Origin: an uncultured Bulleidia sp.
GTDB lineage: Bacteria; Bacillota_I; Bacilli_A; Erysipelotrichales; Erysipelotrichaceae
DNA length: 11,700 nt
Assembly: GCA_934725105.1 (NCBI GenBank)
Contig: CAKVBD010000048.1
Location: 1-11,700 of the forward strand
Direction: 5' to 3'
Made by a program: the position numbers and the translations under genes. The notes under the pieces are model-generated. The model did not search any database and had not been told where the DNA came from. It saw only the letters and a program-made list of their open reading frames with translations. Position 1 is the first letter of the stretch. Each line of letters opens with the position of its first letter. Positions 1-6,397 of this stretch are shown here, in pieces.

Positions 1-72
1 ATATAACGGATTCGTAGCCAGTTCTCGAATAAAATCCTCATACTCATCAAATGAATGTATTTCTTGGATCAT
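1..72 (-). CDS. N-terminal fragment of a probable GNAT-type acetyltransferase (cut by window edge)
   Basis: An open frame of 24 codons runs off the left edge. It starts at an ATG at 72 preceded by an AGAGGAG ribosome-binding site nine bases upstream; a second in-frame ATG at 81 sits directly against that site and is less likely. The peptide opens MIQEIHSFDEYEDFIRELAT, which recalls the first helix of small GNAT N-acetyltransferases, but the acetyl-CoA loop lies outside the window, so the family is a guess. It lies 35 bases downstream of the RibD-like gene on the same strand with no terminator between them, so the two are probably cotranscribed. That a gene is present is fairly likely; its function is uncertain. 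Confidence 0.5.
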   Translation of the reverse strand, partial: MIQEIHSFDEYEDFIRELATNPLY

Positions 73-106
73 TTTATACATCTCCTCTCCACAAAACCTG
101 AATTTA

Positions 107-787
107 TCAGTGAACCACTTGATAGCGCACTCTAATATATGAGTTATTTAGAACCGTGCAATCAATGAGTTTCAATACACCCAGTTCAGATAATTCATTC
201 TCTGAAATAATGGAACTGCCGTCTATTAAAGAAACGGTTTCTTTGCCGCCAATCAGCACCGGGGCCACAACGACATCAACATAATCAAACAACTTTTCTC
301 GAAGGAACAGTCCGTTCACGGTTCCGCCGCTTTGAATCGTCAATCTTTCGCATCCATAGGATGACTTCAATTCACGAAGCGCATCTTTCAACGACAGCTC
401 TTCCTGAAAAATGATATGAAGATTGTTTTCCCTAATGTTATAAGCTGGATGATTTTTATTCGATGTAATCAGCACAAACACCTTGGATTTCTTGCAGAAA
501 TAAGTTACGCCATGCTCGGTCAAATGGTGGTTATCCAATAAAACAAACGAAACGGGAGTCTTATCGGAAAATGGCTTTTGGTTTACGCCCATCTTCTCCT
601 GCACGCGCCCGGTGTTAAAAGACCAAAGGTCGGTTGTCTGCTCGATCTCATAATACTGGGGCAGTCCCTCCTTTAACCCGTTTATCTTAGGAAAATCCTT
701 ATCTACATCTAAATCATCCGATGCACCCGGACTTATCTTTCCGTCTAAAGACATAAGCATAAATAGAGTCGTTATTGGTCTATCCAT
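107..787 (-). CDS. RibD C-terminal/dihydrofolate reductase-like oxidoreductase
   Basis: This 226-residue protein is a stand-alone RibD C-terminal domain (bacterial bifunctional deaminase-reductase C-terminal family), a Rossmann-like NADPH-dependent reductase related to DHFR. Seen in the sequence: an N-terminal strand ending MSLDGKIS, a central block around VFVLITSNK, then the glycine-rich nucleotide-binding segment SGGTVNGLFLREKL, followed by DYVDVVVAPVLIGG, all hallmarks of the family. The cytidine-deaminase half of true RibD is absent, so it need not make riboflavin; many such single-domain proteins reduce unknown pteridine-like substrates. I chose the ATG at 787 because AAGGAGG lies six bases upstream; a longer frame from 817 lacks such a site. 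It has its own promoter at 835-864 and probably leads into the GNAT-like gene. Its codons look richer in G and C than those of the neighbours, a possible sign of transfer. Confidence 0.85.
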   Translation of the reverse strand: MDRPITTLFMLMSLDGKISPGASDDLDVDKDFPKINGLKEGLPQYYEIEQTTDLWSFNTGRVQEKMGVNQKPFSDKTPVSFVLLDNHHLTEHGVTYFCKKSKVFVLITSNKNHPAYNIRENNLHIIFQEELSLKDALRELKSSYGCERLTIQSGGTVNGLFLREKLFDYVDVVVAPVLIGGKETVSLIDGSSIISENELSELGVLKLIDCTVLNNSYIRVRYQVVH

Positions 788-834
788 AATAGGCCTCCTT
801 AAATCCCGATTTATCAATCTATCTCTGTATTCAA

Positions 835-864
835 ATTATGTCACAGCTTCTATGAACGATTCAA
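835..864 (-). promoter_or_regulatory. Predicted sigma-A promoter of the RibD-like gene
   Basis: Read on the minus strand, TTGAAT (864-859) and CATAAT (840-835) are 18 bases apart. The -10 box is preceded by TG and one base, giving an extended -10 (TGACATAAT). The start codon lies about 45 bases downstream. This is a pattern match only. Confidence 0.5.
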
Positions 865-881
865 CCATAACTGTGGAATAC

Positions 882-908
882 AAAAAAACGCAGTGTTTCC
901 ACTACGTT
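882..908 (-). terminator. Intrinsic terminator of the redox operon
   Basis: On the minus strand AACGTAGTG and CACTGCGTT form a nine-pair stem with one G-U pair and a GAAA tetraloop, followed by seven Ts. It sits eight bases after the stop codon of the TlpA-like gene and separates the operon from the RibD-like gene. Confidence 0.85.
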
Positions 909-915
909 CTATCAT

Positions 916-1806
916 TCACTTTGTTGCACTGTCTGTCGCAATAACAGATTCAATCTGCTTCATTAATGCATCATAATTTTCCTTGTTATCAACACCACCA
1001 AGTAATGGATCACCAATAATCTTGCCATTTCTATCTACAAGAATTGTAGTAGGGAATGCCATGATATTAGATGCATACTGACCAACATCACAAGAAGAAT
1101 CAATTGAAAGATTACGATACTTTGCACCCTGCTGTTCTAAAACTTTCTTAGCATCTTTGATGGCAGATCCACTTCCATTAAATGTATCTGTATTGATACC
1201 AACAACTTCTCCACCCTTTGCCTTGATTGCTTCATTCAATTCATTCAACTTTGGAAGTTCTTCAACACAAGGCTTGCATCCAGTAAACCAGAAATTCAAA
1301 ACTGTTACTGCATTCTTAGAAAAAAGACTCTCATCTACTTTATTACCATCAAAATCTACACCAGATAAATCCGCAAATGAACTTTCACTAGAACTTTCTT
1401 CACTAGATGCAGATGTACTCTGCTTGCTTTCAAGTTCAGCAATCTTCTTTTCAATTTCACGGATCTTTTCAAGATCTTCCGTTAATGTTTTATATTCTTC
1501 TTCTGTAAATTCATCTTTGTTTCCTTCTACTGCAGATGCTAAATATTCAGCATAATCTGCACTAGGATCTGCATTTCCCTTGTTCATCATCATAAATGCC
1601 TTATCCCATGCATCTTTATGATCTGCAAACAACTGATTTTCCTCTTGATAGAGATCATTCAATGCAGGATCCGTTTCTCCTGTTGTTTCAGAAGTAGATG
1701 ATGACTGTGTATTATTAGCAGTACTGTTTGTTTTTGTGGAACAAGCTGTAAGTGCTAATACTGCACTTAAAGTAACGATTTTAAAAATGTTTTTTGATAA
1801 ATTCAT
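916..1806 (-). CDS. TlpA/ResA-like thioredoxin-fold lipoprotein
   Basis: A 296-residue surface lipoprotein. Residues 1-22 form a type II signal peptide with lipobox LTAC (Cys22 would be lipidated). A Ser/Thr-rich tether (about 23-45) leads to a charged helical segment (about 46-128, rich in E and K near its end), a second Ser/Glu-rich linker (129-143), and a C-terminal TlpA/ResA thioredoxin domain (about 145-290). The active site is FWFTGCKPC (Cys177 and Cys180) and the cis-proline loop is AFPTT (Pro252). Family members reduce or exchange disulfides outside the membrane. Typical ResA proteins are near 180 residues, so the helical segment is extra. The ATG at 1806 has AAAGGAG ten bases upstream, overlapping the end of the polyferredoxin gene; the two coding regions are four bases apart, so they are cotranscribed. 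The membrane polyferredoxin is the likely electron donor (inference). Confidence 0.9.
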   Translation of the reverse strand: MNLSKNIFKIVTLSAVLALTACSTKTNSTANNTQSSSTSETTGETDPALNDLYQEENQLFADHKDAWDKAFMMMNKGNADPSADYAEYLASAVEGNKDEFTEEEYKTLTEDLEKIREIEKKIAELESKQSTSASSEESSSESSFADLSGVDFDGNKVDESLFSKNAVTVLNFWFTGCKPCVEELPKLNELNEAIKAKGGEVVGINTDTFNGSGSAIKDAKKVLEQQGAKYRNLSIDSSCDVGQYASNIMAFPTTILVDRNGKIIGDPLLGGVDNKENYDALMKQIESVIATDSATK

Positions 1807-1810
1807 GTTT

Positions 1811-2692
1811 TTATTTCTCCTTTAACTTATTTTTATCTTTTGATACATCTTTTCCCATAAATTGATAATGGATTGCATTTTTTGGACACACTTTCATGCA
1901 TGCCCCACATCGAATACATTCCGGATGATTTGGTGTCTTCAATACATTCACATCCATCTTACATGCTTTTGTACACTGCTGACATCCAACACACTTATCA
2001 TGTTCAACCTGAATACTAAGCAATGACACTTTATTAAATAAAGAATAAATTGCCCCAAGTGGACAGATCCACTTACAGAATGGACGATAGAATAGAATAC
2101 TCAACACAATCACACTCACAAGAATCACACTCTTAAATGTAAATAATTTTCCAAGAGCAGAACGAATTGCCGCATTTCCAAGTGATAAAGGAATTGCCCC
2201 TTCCAATACACCTTGTGGACAAATATATTTACAGAAGAATGGATCACCCATACCAATAGAGTTTGTCATCAACATTGGCAGAAGAATCACAAACACTACA
2301 AGGATAACATATTTGAGATATCGCAATGCCTTAAGTTTTTCTGTAGAAAATTTCTTTGTTGGAATCTTATGCAGTAAATCCTGAAACCATCCAAATGGGC
2401 AAAGGAATCCACAGATAAATCTACTAAGCATTACACCAAGAAGAATAAAGAAGCCTGTAATGTAGTATGCAAATTTGAAATGGGATGACCCGACAACAGC
2501 TTGAAACGCCCCAATTGGACATGCACCACTCGCTGCAGGACATGAGTAACAGTTTAATCCAGGAACACATATCTTCTTTCCATTCCCCTGATATATTTTC
2601 CCTTTGAAAAAATTAAGAAGATGAATATTTGTCAATAATGTCGCGATTCCCTGTATCCACCCACGGAATTGCGCTATTTTTTTTGATATCAT
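1811..2692 (-). CDS. Membrane polyferredoxin, NapH/YccM-like 4Fe-4S binding protein
   Basis: With the ATG at 2692 the protein has 293 residues. It begins with a cysteine cluster (Cys42, 48, 51 and 58, ending CPIGA), then membrane segments near 72-93, 124-146 and 186-204, alternating with three CxxxCP motifs: CGFLCPFG (94), CKYICPQG (154) and CKWICPLG (206). The C-terminus carries two classical ferredoxin motifs, Cys234/237/240/244 and Cys259/262/265/269, each able to hold a 4Fe-4S cluster. Proteins of this kind pass electrons across or along the membrane; the exact donor and acceptor here are unknown. The frame stays open to a GTG at 2719 and contains a TTG at 2710 with GGAG ten bases upstream, so the start is unsettled; homologues as I remember them begin near the ATG at 2692. 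It lies ten bases after the CXXC microprotein and four before the TlpA-like gene. Confidence 0.88.
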   Translation of the reverse strand: MISKKIAQFRGWIQGIATLLTNIHLLNFFKGKIYQGNGKKICVPGLNCYSCPAASGACPIGAFQAVVGSSHFKFAYYITGFFILLGVMLSRFICGFLCPFGWFQDLLHKIPTKKFSTEKLKALRYLKYVILVVFVILLPMLMTNSIGMGDPFFCKYICPQGVLEGAIPLSLGNAAIRSALGKLFTFKSVILVSVIVLSILFYRPFCKWICPLGAIYSLFNKVSLLSIQVEHDKCVGCQQCTKACKMDVNVLKTPNHPECIRCGACMKVCPKNAIHYQFMGKDVSKDKNKLKEK

Positions 2693-2702
2693 TGTATTTT
2701 TC

Positions 2703-2852
2703 TTATCCAATTCCAACACACTCCAGACATATTTTAATTGCTTTATTCAGCACAACATCAACTTCACCTCTAAAAACCCCATATGTAATCATCATTACAC
2801 CTGTAATCAATAATACAATTTGTATTGTTTTCTTACTTTTCAAGATATTCAT
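2703..2852 (-). CDS. CD1871A-like CXXC-motif microprotein
   Basis: This short frame encodes 49 residues: a basic N-terminus, one membrane segment (about residues 9-27, QIVLLITGVMMITYGVF), the motif RGEVDVVLNKAI, and a C-terminal ICLECVGIG holding Cys42 and Cys45 as a CLEC motif. The RGE..VVL.KA..ICLECIGIG pattern is what I recognise from the CD1871A family of CXXC membrane microproteins. AAAGGAG lies only one base before the ATG at 2852 but ten bases before an in-frame TTG at 2843, the same spacing as for the TlpA-like gene, so translation may begin at 2843. It is the first gene of the redox operon, ten bases before the polyferredoxin start, and probably acts with it. The role of the family is not known to me. 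Confidence 0.78.
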   Translation of the reverse strand: MNILKSKKTIQIVLLITGVMMITYGVFRGEVDVVLNKAIKICLECVGIG

Positions 2853-2876
2853 GCTCCTTTCACTTTTCATTGACCT

Positions 2877-2903
2877 ATTATGTTATACACTAGAGGGTGT
2901 AAA
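2877..2903 (-). promoter_or_regulatory. Possible promoter of the redox operon
   Basis: On the minus strand TTTACA (2903-2898) and CATAAT (2882-2877) are 15 bases apart, shorter than the usual 17. The short spacer and overlap with the inverted repeat at 2883-2904 would suit an activator-dependent promoter. This is a weak prediction. Confidence 0.3.
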
Positions 2904-2904
2904 A
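2883..2904. promoter_or_regulatory. Inverted repeat in the divergent promoter region (candidate operator)
   Basis: TTATACAC and GTGTAAAA flank six bases (TAGAGG); seven of eight positions are complementary. It lies midway in the 80-base gap between the redox operon and the regulator gene. A transcription-factor site serving both directions, perhaps for the adjacent response regulator, is plausible but unproven; OmpR-type regulators more often bind direct repeats. Confidence 0.35.
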
Positions 2905-2932
2905 TTTCTGTTAAGCAAATGGAGAAAATATT

Positions 2933-3610
2933 TTGAGATTACTAATTGTAGAAGATGAAAAAGAATTATGCGATACAGTAGCGAAAAGTCTGTATCGCTC
3001 AGGATATGAAGTAGATACCTGTTACGATGGCAATGAAGCATTAGATTATATTTTTTCAGAAGATTATGATTTGATTGTACTGGATCTAAATCTCCCTGGA
3101 AAAGACGGCATGGATATTTTAAGAGAACTTAGAGAAACAAATGAAGAAACAAAAGTTCTCATTTTATCCGCAAGAAGTCAGATTGCGGATAAAGTGGAAG
3201 GCTTAGATGCTGGTGCAAATGACTACCTGGAAAAACCATTTCATTTACAGGAGCTCGAAGCGCGCATTCGCAGCCTGACAAGACGGAAGTTTGTTCAAAA
3301 AGATGTGTGCCTGCATTGTGGCGAAATTAAATTCAATACAAAAAAACGTGAAGCATCCGCAAAAGAACAATTTGTTCCCTTAACAAGAAAAGAAAATGGT
3401 ATTTTAGAATACCTGCTTCTCAATCAAGGTAGACCCGTCAGTCAAGAAGAACTCATTGAACATGTATGGGATGCATCAGTAGATAGTTTCAGTGGTTCCA
3501 TCCGAGTGCATGTATCCTCTCTTAGAAAAAAACTAAAAGCAATTCTTGGCTATGATCCAATTATTAATAAGATTGGTGAAGGTTATACAATCGTGGAGAA
3601 AAAACAATGA
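2933..3610 (+). CDS. OmpR/PhoB-family response regulator
   Basis: A 225-residue two-component response regulator. The receiver domain (1-115) has the acidic pocket at Glu7/Asp8, phospho-acceptor Asp51 in LDLNLPGKDG, the switch residue Ser79 and Lys101 in EKPF. A linker follows, then an OmpR-type winged helix (about 127-222) with the recognition-helix region SIRVHVSSLRKKL and the C-terminal hairpin IGEGYTIV. Translation begins at a TTG (2933) with GGAG eight bases upstream; no ATG fits. The linker carries a CLHC motif (Cys126, Cys129), unusual for the family and notable next to a thiol redox operon. Its stop overlaps the kinase start as ATGA, so the two are cotranscribed and translationally coupled. 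It is transcribed divergently from the redox operon and is the obvious candidate to control it. Confidence 0.93.
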   Translation: MRLLIVEDEKELCDTVAKSLYRSGYEVDTCYDGNEALDYIFSEDYDLIVLDLNLPGKDGMDILRELRETNEETKVLILSARSQIADKVEGLDAGANDYLEKPFHLQELEARIRSLTRRKFVQKDVCLHCGEIKFNTKKREASAKEQFVPLTRKENGILEYLLLNQGRPVSQEELIEHVWDASVDSFSGSIRVHVSSLRKKLKAILGYDPIINKIGEGYTIVEKKQ

Positions 3611-4740
3611 AAAAACTATCCCTACAATGGAGACTAACTATCATAACAACAGTATTTATCGCATTGATCTGTGGGTGCCTTACAATGTTTATTTATCAAA
3701 ATGGCGTCTACTACATGGATGATCTACAGAATACAGTAGAAGGCAGTACAGATAAAAACTCAAACAATCTTTACATCAGCATTCCAGATGACGTATGGGA
3801 TGATTTCGCAAACAACTTTTCCATTCAGGTAAACAACAATAAAACAGACTACAGAAATAAAAGTCTACTGTTTTCAACAGTATTATCACTATTTGGTGGT
3901 GTTGTTACATATTTCATCAGTGGAAGAGCACTTCAGCCACTTGCTGATTTTTCAAAGAAGATTGAACAAGTCCAGGCACAGAATCTATCCGATTCTAGAA
4001 TTGAAGAAAACAAAGTCAAAGAACTCAATCAACTCAGTGTTTCCTATAATAAGATGCTAGATCGACTGTCTGAAGCCTTTGAAGTACAAAGACAATTCAC
4101 AGCCAATGCTGCACATGAACTACGCACACCCCTTGCTTTAATGCAGGTACAGCTAGATTCCTACCATTCTACAAAGCATCCAGACAATGACGCTTCCACA
4201 AACCAAACAATACAAATGGTTACGGAACAAAACGAACGTCTTACAAAAATGGTAAAAACACTGCTAGATATGAGTGAGCTGCAAACTATCGCAAGAGATG
4301 AAACTATTGCATTGGATGACCTAATTGAAGAAGTACTTGTTGATCTAGAACCACTCGCACAAGAAAAAAACATTACACTCATCAATGAATGTAATGCTGT
4401 CACATTATCTGGCAGTGATATTCTCATCTATCGACTTGTCTATAACTTAGTAGAAAATGCAATCAAATACAATCGCATCAATGGTTCTGTAACTGTTAAA
4501 GCATTTGCAAAAGATAAACACATTTATTTAACTGTCGCAGATACAGGAAATGGCATTCCAAAAGACTTAAGAGAAAGAGTATTTGAACCATTCTTTCGCT
4601 TAGATAAATCAAGAAGCAGAGAACTAGGTGGTGTTGGACTTGGTCTAGCACTTGTACATGAAATCGTCAGAGTACATGATGGCAGTATTCAGGTCAAAGA
4701 TAATCCTGCTGGTGGTACAATCTTCGAAGTTATTTTCTAG
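3607..4740 (+). CDS. Sensor histidine kinase, partner of the upstream response regulator
   Basis: A 377-residue membrane histidine kinase of the HisKA/HATPase_c type. Two membrane segments (about 9-30 and 86-105) enclose a short extracytoplasmic loop of roughly 55 residues; a HAMP-like region follows (about 105-157). The dimerisation and phosphotransfer helix contains His170 in AAHELRTPLA. The ATP-binding domain shows the N box (LVENAIKYN, Asn284), G1 (DTGNGIP, 312-318), F (FEPFFRLDKS, 326-335) and G2 (GGVGLGLAL, 341-349). The first membrane helix holds a CGC pair (Cys22, Cys24). The small outer loop has no recognisable sensor domain, so the signal is unknown; sensing in the membrane or of a partner protein is possible. 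It begins inside the stop codon of the regulator and is followed two bases later by a terminator. Confidence 0.94.
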   Translation: MKKLSLQWRLTIITTVFIALICGCLTMFIYQNGVYYMDDLQNTVEGSTDKNSNNLYISIPDDVWDDFANNFSIQVNNNKTDYRNKSLLFSTVLSLFGGVVTYFISGRALQPLADFSKKIEQVQAQNLSDSRIEENKVKELNQLSVSYNKMLDRLSEAFEVQRQFTANAAHELRTPLALMQVQLDSYHSTKHPDNDASTNQTIQMVTEQNERLTKMVKTLLDMSELQTIARDETIALDDLIEEVLVDLEPLAQEKNITLINECNAVTLSGSDILIYRLVYNLVENAIKYNRINGSVTVKAFAKDKHIYLTVADTGNGIPKDLRERVFEPFFRLDKSRSRELGGVGLGLALVHEIVRVHDGSIQVKDNPAGGTIFEVIF

Positions 4741-4741
4741 C

Positions 4742-4771
4742 AAAACCTGTTTTATATGACAGGTTTTCTTT
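4742..4771 (+). terminator. Intrinsic terminator after the two-component genes
   Basis: AAAACCTGT (4742-4750) and ACAGGTTTT (4759-4767) form a perfect nine-pair stem with an eight-base loop, followed by CTTTT. It lies just after the kinase stop codon. Confidence 0.85.
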
Positions 4772-4806
4772 TAACAAAAATACAAACCTGTCTACGCACC
4801 ACTACC

Positions 4807-4839
4807 TTCAAAAAATATGCATGGTAATATTTATATAGA
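4807..4839 (+). promoter_or_regulatory. Weak candidate promoter of the barrel-protein gene
   Basis: TTCAAA (4807-4812) and TTATAT (4831-4836, overlapping TATAGA at 4834) are about 18 bases apart, in the AT-rich gap between the preceding terminator and the start at 4868. Because a terminator precedes, the gene needs a promoter here, but the match is poor. Confidence 0.3.
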
Positions 4840-4867
4840 AAGTACATATTCATAAGAGATCATTCAT

Positions 4868-5536
4868 ATGACAAATATCAATGCAATTCCTGAAATTGGA
4901 GGAAAATTACGCAAAAATATACTACGACTGCCAACAGCAGTATCCCAGGCAAGCGGCATTATCATCAATGGTCGTAAAATTAGAAGTTTTGTTTTCACAA
5001 CAGACTTGGCAATCATTCGCAATTGTGATGCAGATGCAGTATTTGCGGTATATCCATTTACACCCCAGCAATCTATCAGCGATGCCATCATTAAAGCATC
5101 CTATATTCCTGTATTCTGTGGTGTTGGCGGAGGTACCACAAAAGGACTTCGCACTGTTTCCTTAGCAAAAGATGTTGAATGTCAGGGTGCAATGGGTGTT
5201 GTTTTAAATGCACCTATTTCTGATTTAAATTTATTAGCTGTTTCTAAAGCTGTCGATATTCCAGTCATTATCACAATCACAAAAGAAGATACTGATATCC
5301 GTGCACGCTTAGATGCTGGTGCGTCCATTTTAAATGTTGCCTGTGGAACAAAAACACCTGATGTTGTTAAGAAAATACGCGCTTCTTATCCAAACGTACC
5401 AATCATTGCAACAGGTGGAAAAACAAACGAAACAGTACAGGCAGTGATAGAAGCAGGTGCCAATGCAATAACCTATACACCACCATCTACGCAAGAACTA
5501 TTCAAACAAGTCATGATTGGATATCGAGAGGAATAA
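4868..5536 (+). CDS. Conserved TIM-barrel protein of unknown function (often labelled 'hydrolase')
   Basis: A 222-residue soluble protein with no signal peptide or membrane segment. It has a beta/alpha-barrel look: repeated short hydrophobic strands ending in glycine or acidic turns, such as DADAVFAVYPF (54-64), PVFCGVGGGTT (81-91), GAMGVVLNAP (108-117), IPVIITI (131-137), GASILNVACG (151-160) and VPIIATGGKT (177-186), ending EAGANAITYTPP. The ATGG loop resembles the phosphate-binding loop of barrel enzymes acting on phosphorylated sugars (inference). I recall close relatives in gut Firmicutes annotated simply as hydrolases; I know of no proven reaction. The ATG at 4868 has only a weak AAGAG upstream. 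It converges on the nucleoside operon and shares its terminator, so any link to (deoxy)ribose-phosphate metabolism is speculative. Confidence 0.75.
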   Translation: MTNINAIPEIGGKLRKNILRLPTAVSQASGIIINGRKIRSFVFTTDLAIIRNCDADAVFAVYPFTPQQSISDAIIKASYIPVFCGVGGGTTKGLRTVSLAKDVECQGAMGVVLNAPISDLNLLAVSKAVDIPVIITITKEDTDIRARLDAGASILNVACGTKTPDVVKKIRASYPNVPIIATGGKTNETVQAVIEAGANAITYTPPSTQELFKQVMIGYREE

Positions 5537-5567
5537 AAAAGATCGTACATATCGCACGATCTTTTTT
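5535..5567. terminator. Bidirectional intrinsic terminator between convergent units
   Basis: AAAAAAGATCGT (5535-5546) and ACGATCTTTTTT (5556-5567) form a 12-pair perfect stem around a nine-base loop. It gives a T-run on either strand, ending both the barrel-protein gene (plus) and the nucleoside operon (minus). Confidence 0.88.
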
Positions 5568-5572
5568 ATAGA

Positions 5573-6397
5573 TTAATTTATATGTTCTACAACAGAAGCA
5601 ATATAAGCTGAGAAATCTTCAGCAATAGCCTGTGTAACGTCATCAACTTCTTCCGTTGTTAATGCTTCATTCTTTACACCAGCAGCCATATTAGAAATCA
5701 CTGAGAAACCTAACAGTTTCATTGAGCAATGCGCTGCAGTTAAAGCTTCTGTAACTGTAGACATACCAACAGAATCTCCACCCAGTACCTGTACTGCATG
5801 AATTTCTGCAGGTGTTTCAAACTGTGGACCAGGCATATAGAAATATACACCTTCATGGAAAGTAAGCTTACTGTCCTTTGCAAGATCTAATGCCATTTCT
5901 CTTAAAGACTTTGTATACATGTCACTGACATCAAAGAATCTTGGTCCAAAATCTTCGCAGTTAGGACCTCTTAAAGGAGAAGCACCATTCATCTTGATGT
6001 GATCTTTAATTACCATGATATCTCCAGGCTTATAAGAAGGATTTGCACCACCAGCAGCATTTGTAAGAATTAATGTTTTAACACCCATCAATTTCATAAC
6101 TCTAACTGGCAGAACCAACTGTTCAAAATCATAGCCTTCATAATAATGGAATCTTCCAGACATACACATTACATGTTTTCCACCAATCTTACCAAAAATC
6201 ATTTTTCCAGCATGAGATGATACCGTTGAAGTCAAGAAATTAGGAATAGATGAATATGGAACTTCAATTGGATCTTCGATAGAAGCTGATAATGGTCCAA
6301 GTCCTGAACCTAATACAATACCAATTTCAGGTACATAAGGAACAAGTTCCTTCAAATAATCTGCCGCTTTTCCGCAGTATTCTTTATCGTATTTCAT
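5573..6397 (-). CDS. punA: Purine nucleoside phosphorylase, trimeric 6-oxopurine type
   Basis: A 274-residue cytosolic enzyme that splits purine (deoxy)nucleosides with phosphate into free base and (deoxy)ribose-1-phosphate. Active-site signatures of the PNP/MTAP phosphorylase family are present: GSGLG with Ser31, SSHAG with His62, GRFHYYEGY with Arg82 and His84, LTNAAGG, GPQFET with Glu194, VGMSTV with Met212, and SNMAAG with Asn236. By homology to mammalian PNP, Asn236 with Glu194 selects inosine and guanosine over adenosine. Length matches the trimeric class. The ATG at 6397 overlaps the stop of nupQ as ATGA and has only a weak ribosome-binding site, so translation is probably coupled. As last gene of the transporter operon it would process what the transporter brings in, and its guanine product could feed back on the leader riboswitch. 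Confidence 0.95.
   Translation of the reverse strand: MKYDKEYCGKAADYLKELVPYVPEIGIVLGSGLGPLSASIEDPIEVPYSSIPNFLTSTVSSHAGKMIFGKIGGKHVMCMSGRFHYYEGYDFEQLVLPVRVMKLMGVKTLILTNAAGGANPSYKPGDIMVIKDHIKMNGASPLRGPNCEDFGPRFFDVSDMYTKSLREMALDLAKDSKLTFHEGVYFYMPGPQFETPAEIHAVQVLGGDSVGMSTVTEALTAAHCSMKLLGFSVISNMAAGVKNEALTTEEVDDVTQAIAEDFSAYIASVVEHIN

Noticed and set aside
1157..1555. Plus-strand 132-codon open frame
   Set aside because: It lies opposite the TlpA-like lipoprotein gene; its Ser/Leu-rich composition is the mirror of that gene's codons.
2629..2958. Plus-strand 109-codon open frame crossing the divergent promoter
   Set aside because: It overlaps the microprotein, the promoter region and the start of the regulator, and shows no domain or start signal.
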